From: Paraburkholderia guartelaensis
GTDB lineage: Bacteria > Pseudomonadota > Gammaproteobacteria > Burkholderiales > Burkholderiaceae
NCBI RefSeq assembly: GCF_004353905.1
Contig: NZ_SMOD01000035.1
Location: 1-64,000, forward strand
Direction of reading: 5' to 3'
Length of the DNA stretch: 64,000 bases
Numbering within the stretch: position 1 is the first letter of the stretch; every line of letters begins with the position of its first letter. Position numbers and translations under genes: made by a program. A model generated the notes under the pieces. That model did not search any database. It was not told the origin of the DNA and saw only the letters and a program-made list of their open reading frames with translations. Positions 60,078-64,000 of the stretch are shown here, piece after piece.

Positions 60078-61484
60078 TCACGCGGCGACACGGGCGCTGA
60101 CCCCATTCTTCGCCTTCAATGCGGCGCGCACTTCGGGCTGCGCGAGCACGTCGTCGAGCGTTTTTTCGAGGCGCTCAAACAGCAGGTCGAACTCGCTTTC
60201 GGTGTACGAAAGCGCGGGTGCGAAGCCGAGAATGCCGTCGCCGAATGCGCGGAATACGAGGCCGTTGCCATACGCGGCGGCGGCGATGCGATCGGGCAGG
60301 CCGAGCGAGGCGTCGAAGCGCTGCTTGCTCTCCTTGTCGGCGACGAGTTCGAGCGCGCCAAGCAGACCGCGGTGACGCGAGTCGCCCACGAGCGGGTGGG
60401 CGAGCAGCGCGTCGAGCCCCTGAGCGAAGCGCGGCGCGCGCGCGACGCCGTTCGCGAGCAAGCCGCCTTCGTGATAGAGGCGCATGACTTCGAGGCCGAT
60501 GGCCGCGCTCACCGGGTGCGCCGAATAGGTGTGGCCATGGCCGATCACGGCGGCGTCGTCGCCATCGGCAATGCCTTGATAAACGGCATCCGACATCAGC
60601 ACGGCGCCCATCGGCGCATAGCCCGCGGTCAGGCCCTTGGCCACGGTCATCAGATCCGGCTCGACGTCTTCGGCCTGGCACGCGAAGAGCGGACCCGTGC
60701 GGCCAAAGCCCGTAATCACTTCGTCGGCGACGAAAAGAATGTCGAGCTTGCGGCACGCTTCACGCATGGCTTTCAGCCAACCAACGGGCGGCACGATCAC
60801 GCCGCCCGAACCCTGAATCGGCTCGCAGAAAAACGCGGCGACGTTTTCGGCGCCGAGCGCTGCGACCTTTGCTTCGAGCGCGGCGACCGACGCTGCGATG
60901 AGCGCCGCGTCGTCCGCATGCTCGCTGCGATACGCATAGGGCGACGGAATGTGATGTTGCGTGGCGAGCGGCAAGTCGAAGTTGCGATGGAACGCGGGCA
61001 ACGCAGTCAGCCCCGCCCCGACTGCCGACGAGCCGTGATAGCCGCGCTCCTGTGCGATGACGTGCTTCTTCGCGGGGCGGCCCGTTGCGTTGTAGTAGTG
61101 CGTGATGAAGCGCAGCGCCGAATCCACTGCATCAGAGCCGCCCAGCGTGAAGTACACGTGTTGCAGCGAAGCGGGCGCGCGCTCGACGAGCAGCGCGGCC
61201 AGTTCGATGGCGGGCTGCGAGCCGAAGTGAAAATAGCCCGTGGCATAGGGCAGGCGAGCCATCTGGCGCGCCGCGGCTTCGACGATGCTCTGATGGCCGT
61301 AGCCCGTGTTGACGCACCAGAGGCCGGAGAATGCGTCGAGCAATTCGTTGCCGTCTGCGTCGCGCAGGAACACGCCTTGGGCGGATTCGAGCACGGTCAC
61401 GCCGCGCGCTTCGTGCGCGCGGTAGTTCACGACGGGATGGATCAGATGTTTGCGGTCGGCTTCAATGAGCGAGCGATTCGGCAT
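60078..61484 (-). CDS. Class III omega-amino acid:pyruvate-type aminotransferase
   Basis: PLP-dependent aminotransferase of 468 residues. It has the N-terminal DGNELLDAFSGLWCVNTGYGH, Asp254 in FVADEVITGFGRTG and the PLP lysine K283 in TVAKGLTAGYAPMGA. It resembles beta-alanine/putrescine-type aminotransferases of the BioA/YhxA group. The ATG is used because an in-frame extension upstream runs through the next gene's reverse complement and is not coding. It is followed by the Lrp gene. It would remove or place the omega-amino group of the substrate. Confidence 0.87.
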   Translation of the reverse strand: MPNRSLIEADRKHLIHPVVNYRAHEARGVTVLESAQGVFLRDADGNELLDAFSGLWCVNTGYGHQSIVEAAARQMARLPYATGYFHFGSQPAIELAALLVERAPASLQHVYFTLGGSDAVDSALRFITHYYNATGRPAKKHVIAQERGYHGSSAVGAGLTALPAFHRNFDLPLATQHHIPSPYAYRSEHADDAALIAASVAALEAKVAALGAENVAAFFCEPIQGSGGVIVPPVGWLKAMREACRKLDILFVADEVITGFGRTGPLFACQAEDVEPDLMTVAKGLTAGYAPMGAVLMSDAVYQGIADGDDAAVIGHGHTYSAHPVSAAIGLEVMRLYHEGGLLANGVARAPRFAQGLDALLAHPLVGDSRHRGLLGALELVADKESKQRFDASLGLPDRIAAAAYGNGLVFRAFGDGILGFAPALSYTESEFDLLFERLEKTLDDVLAQPEVRAALKAKNGVSARVAA

Positions 61485-61686
61485 GGTTCGGTTCCCGGCT
61501 GATAAGTCAGAGGAGTGCGGCGCCTGGCCGTTGATTGGGCGTTGGCTGGCCGCTGATTCACCGTTCCATGCTACCGGGCCGATACCGGTGCACGTTTCGC
61601 CAAATAATTCGCGAAATAGCGTGTTTGTGGCGTTTTGATCGGGGGGCGCAGCATTTTGTGCTGCGCCCTCGGCGCCGCCACGAGTC

Positions 61687-62613
61687 TCAATAGCCACGCG
61701 TGCGGTCGATGAGGCCGAGCATCGGCAAGCCGTCGCGGTGGCGGCGGATGTTCTCGAGCACGACATCGACGGCCGTTTCGGGACGCGTGGCGCTGGCAAT
61801 GTGCGGCGTGAGGCGCACACGCGGATGCGTCCAGAACGGATGCTCCGGCGGCAGCGGCTCGGGGTCCGCGACATCGAGAATCGCATTGCGCAGATGAGCG
61901 CTATCGAGCGCGTCGAGCAGCGCTTGCTGGTCCAGTTGCGGCCCGCGCCCGACGTTGATGAACGACGCGCCCTGCGGAAGCTTCGCGAAGAGCGCGGCGT
62001 CGAGCAGGCCGCGTGTCGCTTCGGTGAGCGGCAGCAGGCAGATGAGGATATCGGTGCGCGCGAGGAAGGCGTCGAGCGCGTCGGCGCCCGCGTAGCATTC
62101 CACGCCCGGCAAGGCGCGCGGCGAGCGGCTCCAGCCCGCGCATGCAAAGCCGAAGAGACGCAGGCGTTCGAGCACCGCGCTGCCCAGCATGCCGAGCCCC
62201 AGCACGCCAACGCGGCGCGACGCGGCGGCGCGCACGGGCAGGGCGCGCCATACGCGCTGCTGCTGTTGCAGGGCATAGTCGAACAGATCGCGATGGATCG
62301 TCAGGACCGACTGCGTCACGTACTCGACCATCCCCTCGACGATGCCCGGCTCGATCATGCGCACCACGGCGACGTGCTCCGGCACGCCGGACAGATCGAA
62401 CTGGTCGATGCCCGCGCCCACGGAGAAGATCACTTCGAGATTGGGCAGCGTGCGCGCGGGGTCCTCGGGCGGCTGCCACGCCGCGAGAAAACGCACGGCG
62501 GCGGGGTCGCCGGTATCGGGCCAAAGGCGGAACGGGATCTCGGGAGCCTTGTGCGCGAAAAGCTGCGCCCATTGCCTGCCGCGCTCGGGGTCGGCTTTGT
62601 AGAGGAGCGTCAT
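61687..62613 (-). CDS. ghrA: Glyoxylate/hydroxypyruvate reductase-like D-2-hydroxyacid dehydrogenase
   Basis: NAD(P)-dependent hydroxyacid dehydrogenase of 308 residues. It has the Rossmann motif VGVLGLGMLGSAVLERLRLFG, the INVGRG arginine loop and the catalytic His in LTPHIASATRPET, and is closest in layout to GhrA. It would reduce glyoxylate, hydroxypyruvate or a similar 2-oxo acid. It is separated from the aminotransferase gene by 202 bases with no evident gene, and is 17 bases after the second acetyltransferase gene. Confidence 0.87.
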   Translation of the reverse strand: MTLLYKADPERGRQWAQLFAHKAPEIPFRLWPDTGDPAAVRFLAAWQPPEDPARTLPNLEVIFSVGAGIDQFDLSGVPEHVAVVRMIEPGIVEGMVEYVTQSVLTIHRDLFDYALQQQQRVWRALPVRAAASRRVGVLGLGMLGSAVLERLRLFGFACAGWSRSPRALPGVECYAGADALDAFLARTDILICLLPLTEATRGLLDAALFAKLPQGASFINVGRGPQLDQQALLDALDSAHLRNAILDVADPEPLPPEHPFWTHPRVRLTPHIASATRPETAVDVVLENIRRHRDGLPMLGLIDRTRGY

Positions 62614-62630
62614 GAAGGCGGTTCCCGCAG

Positions 62631-63506
62631 TCAGCCTAGCGCCTGATTGACGATCGCGAATTGCAGCACGCCCGGGTCGTGCGCGGGCGCGCCGTTGCGC
62701 GCCATCTTCACGACCGTGTCGACGCGCGCGAGGCCGATCGATTCGAGCCAGGGGCCGAGGCCGTGTTCGTCGGGCGTATCGAGCCGCGTGAAGGCCCCCG
62801 CGTTGGCGGCGAGGCGATTGGCGATCAGCGCTTTGGCGCGCTGCATGTGCAATCCATCGTCGGCGGCGACGGCCACCGGACCGATCGCATGGCCGCGGCC
62901 GAACGGGCGCAACAGCGCAAAGCCGAGCACCGTGTCGCCACGCACCAGCGCGACGCCTTGGGACACATCGAGCAGCGGCGGCACGAGTGCGCTGCGATCG
63001 AGCCCGCTCGCGCGCGACGCGAGTTCGATGACGCGTGGTGTATCGCCCGGTTCGAGCGGCCGCAAATGTTCGCCCGGCGGCGGCTCGACAATCGGCGCCG
63101 CGAAGCTGTCGCTCTGGTGCTGATGCAGCAGGCCAATCTTCCTGAAGCCGAGCTTTTCGTAGAGCGGTTCGCCGGCCTCGGTGGCATGCAGCACGGTCAT
63201 GCGCGCGCCGAGCGCCTCCAGCAGGCGCTCCATCAGCATCCTGCCGATTCCGCGGCCTTGCTGGTCGGCCGAGACGATCACGAGCCCGAGCGTCGCGCCA
63301 TGCTCGCCCCACGGCCAGCACAGCGCCGTGCCCACCACGGTCTTTCCTTCGCGAACCACGAAGCCGTGCCCGGCCGCGGCGGCGAAACGCCAGTCGTCGC
63401 TACGATGCGGCCAACGGAATTGCAGGGAGAGCGCGTGGGCGCCCTCGATGTCGGATTCGGTGAAAGTCTCGCAGACGAGGCTCGAAGACGCAGGCTGGCC
63501 GGACAC
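62631..63506 (-). CDS. Double-GNAT acetyltransferase, paralogue 2
   Basis: Protein of 291 residues with two GNAT halves, the first with acetyl-CoA motif VSADQQGRGIGRMLMERLLEA. It matches the 42844-43716 protein across the whole length, for example ASGLDRSALVPPLLD here against ASGLDRSDMLPKLLD there. The start is GTG after AAGGAG, exactly as in the other copy. It lies directly before the hydroxyacid dehydrogenase gene and so belongs to this operon. The acceptor substrate is unknown. Confidence 0.83.
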   Translation of the reverse strand: MSGQPASSSLVCETFTESDIEGAHALSLQFRWPHRSDDWRFAAAAGHGFVVREGKTVVGTALCWPWGEHGATLGLVIVSADQQGRGIGRMLMERLLEALGARMTVLHATEAGEPLYEKLGFRKIGLLHQHQSDSFAAPIVEPPPGEHLRPLEPGDTPRVIELASRASGLDRSALVPPLLDVSQGVALVRGDTVLGFALLRPFGRGHAIGPVAVAADDGLHMQRAKALIANRLAANAGAFTRLDTPDEHGLGPWLESIGLARVDTVVKMARNGAPAHDPGVLQFAIVNQALG

Positions 63507-63638
63507 GGCGGGCTCCTTGATCGAAGTTCGATGGCTCACTTTGACAGGACGCTCGCGCCGGGAATAGGACGATCCTGCTGTGCGGCCGGTCGAACCCGCC
63601 GAAGAGTCCGCTACTGATTGCGCTCGTGAGCGCGCCAA

Positions 63639-64000
63639 TCAAGGTCCGCTGCCGCGGGCCGTCCGCACGGTCAAGTGGTTCGACACCGAGGTGACGCCGC
63701 GCACCGAGCTGGCCGCGTCGCCGGCCCGCGCGATCTGCGACTGGTGCGGTACCGACCCCGTCAACGAGACGACGCCCTCATGCGCCGTGACGTGGATGTT
63801 GGCGAAATTCAGTCCCGTGGTGCGCGTGAAGGCCCGGCGGACATCACGCACCAGCGCGCTGTCCGATCTGCCCGACTGCGCGGGCGCGCCCGCTTGAGCG
63901 GACGCCTCGCCGGGCGCGCTCGCGGCCGTTTGTGCATGCGCATAACCCGCGCAACTCGCGATGGCCATGAAGGCCAGCGCGCGGGCGATTTGGCTTTTAC
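63639..64000 (-). CDS. BON-domain secreted protein (5' end outside window)
   Basis: C-terminal part of a periplasmic protein with a BON domain: LVRDVRRAFTRTTGL, NIHVTAHEGVVSLTGSVP, then ARAGDAASSVRGVTSVSNHL. A signal-peptide-like stretch (ALAFMAIASCAGYAHAQ, cleavage near AHA-QT) lies just inside the window edge and continues upstream in frame, so the start is outside. A Met at 63968 is inside this signal region and is unlikely to be the start. BON domains bind phospholipid surfaces and are common in OsmY-like stress proteins. Confidence 0.85.
   Translation of the reverse strand, partial: KSQIARALAFMAIASCAGYAHAQTAASAPGEASAQAGAPAQSGRSDSALVRDVRRAFTRTTGLNFANIHVTAHEGVVSLTGSVPHQSQIARAGDAASSVRGVTSVSNHLTVRTARGSGP

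Noticed and set aside
56926..61484. Ectoine degradation (doeB, doeC, doeD, doeX) suggested by deacylase, semialdehyde dehydrogenase, aminotransferase and Lrp gene
   Set aside because: The deacylase lacks the DoeB sequence pattern and there is no DoeA-type M24 hydrolase or ectoine importer; similarity is limited to broad families.
1..64000. tRNA, rRNA or riboswitch genes, and prophage or integrase signatures
   Set aside because: I looked for tRNA-like cloverleaf ends, conserved rRNA segments, riboswitch leaders and integrase motifs in the intergenic stretches and saw none. A covariance-model search would be needed to exclude small RNAs.

Overview
The window looks like a chromosomal segment of a Burkholderiaceae bacterium, most likely Paraburkholderia, Caballeronia or a close relative. 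This is judged from the high G+C coding style, the Burkholderia-type outer-membrane porin, the C4-dicarboxylate carrier, the chemoreceptor style, and dense catabolic operons each with its own LysR, DeoR, MarR, TetR or Lrp regulator. The genus is an inference; no rRNA or tRNA gene is present to fix it.

Layout. 1-0.3 kb: right end of an IS256-family element. 0.4-4.1 kb: a D-tartrate module (dctA-type carrier, D-tartrate dehydratase, divergent LysR). 4.1-15.5 kb: a sugar-acid operon on the minus strand (porin, DapA-family aldolase, Fe-dependent alcohol dehydrogenase, a C4-acid-sugar kinase fused to a PdxA-type dehydrogenase, SSS symporter, cytoplasmic sialidase-fold protein, DeoR, SDR) with a divergent sugar-nucleotide-epimerase-like gene. 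The two are separated by four copies of one operator-like palindrome. 15.6-26.9 kb: mixed housekeeping and accessory genes (Cys/Met PLP enzyme, acyltransferase, phospholipase-D-type synthase, MarR plus monooxygenase pair, small secreted proteins, molybdopterin domain protein, chemoreceptor, YdcF, DUF3311, DapD-like, MEKHLA). 26.9-33.7 kb: a TetR-controlled RND tripartite efflux operon whose inner-membrane pump carries a Ser/Thr-rich insertion. 33.8-35.2 kb: a leucine-rich-repeat protein kinase. 35.3-42.7 kb: PBP7-type endopeptidase, XRE regulator with divergent oxidoreductase, radical SAM, VOC protein, a ModA-like binding protein with a Gln-Pro repeat tail, and small unknown genes. 42.8-63.5 kb: a large nitrogen-compound catabolic region bounded by two paralogous double-GNAT acetyltransferase genes. 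63.6 kb to the end: a BON-domain protein cut by the window edge.

How the parts work together. In the 4-15 kb operon a porin and a symporter would bring in a small glycoside or sugar acid. The sialidase-fold protein has no signal peptide and would act inside the cell. An aldolase of the pyruvate-lysine class would release pyruvate and an aldehyde, and the kinase/PdxA fusion would convert a four-carbon acid sugar to a triose phosphate. In the 44-63 kb region a dipeptide/opine-type ABC importer is translationally coupled to a three-subunit flavin/iron-sulfur amino-acid or opine dehydrogenase (HcnABC/opine-oxidase-like). Around it lie a PuuB-like amine oxidase, two aldehyde dehydrogenases, a class III aminotransferase, an AstE/aspartoacylase-family deacylase, a cupin, a hydroxyacid dehydrogenase and an Lrp regulator. 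The substrate of neither system can be read from the sequence alone. These two operons, the LRR kinase and the operator array are the most rewarding targets.
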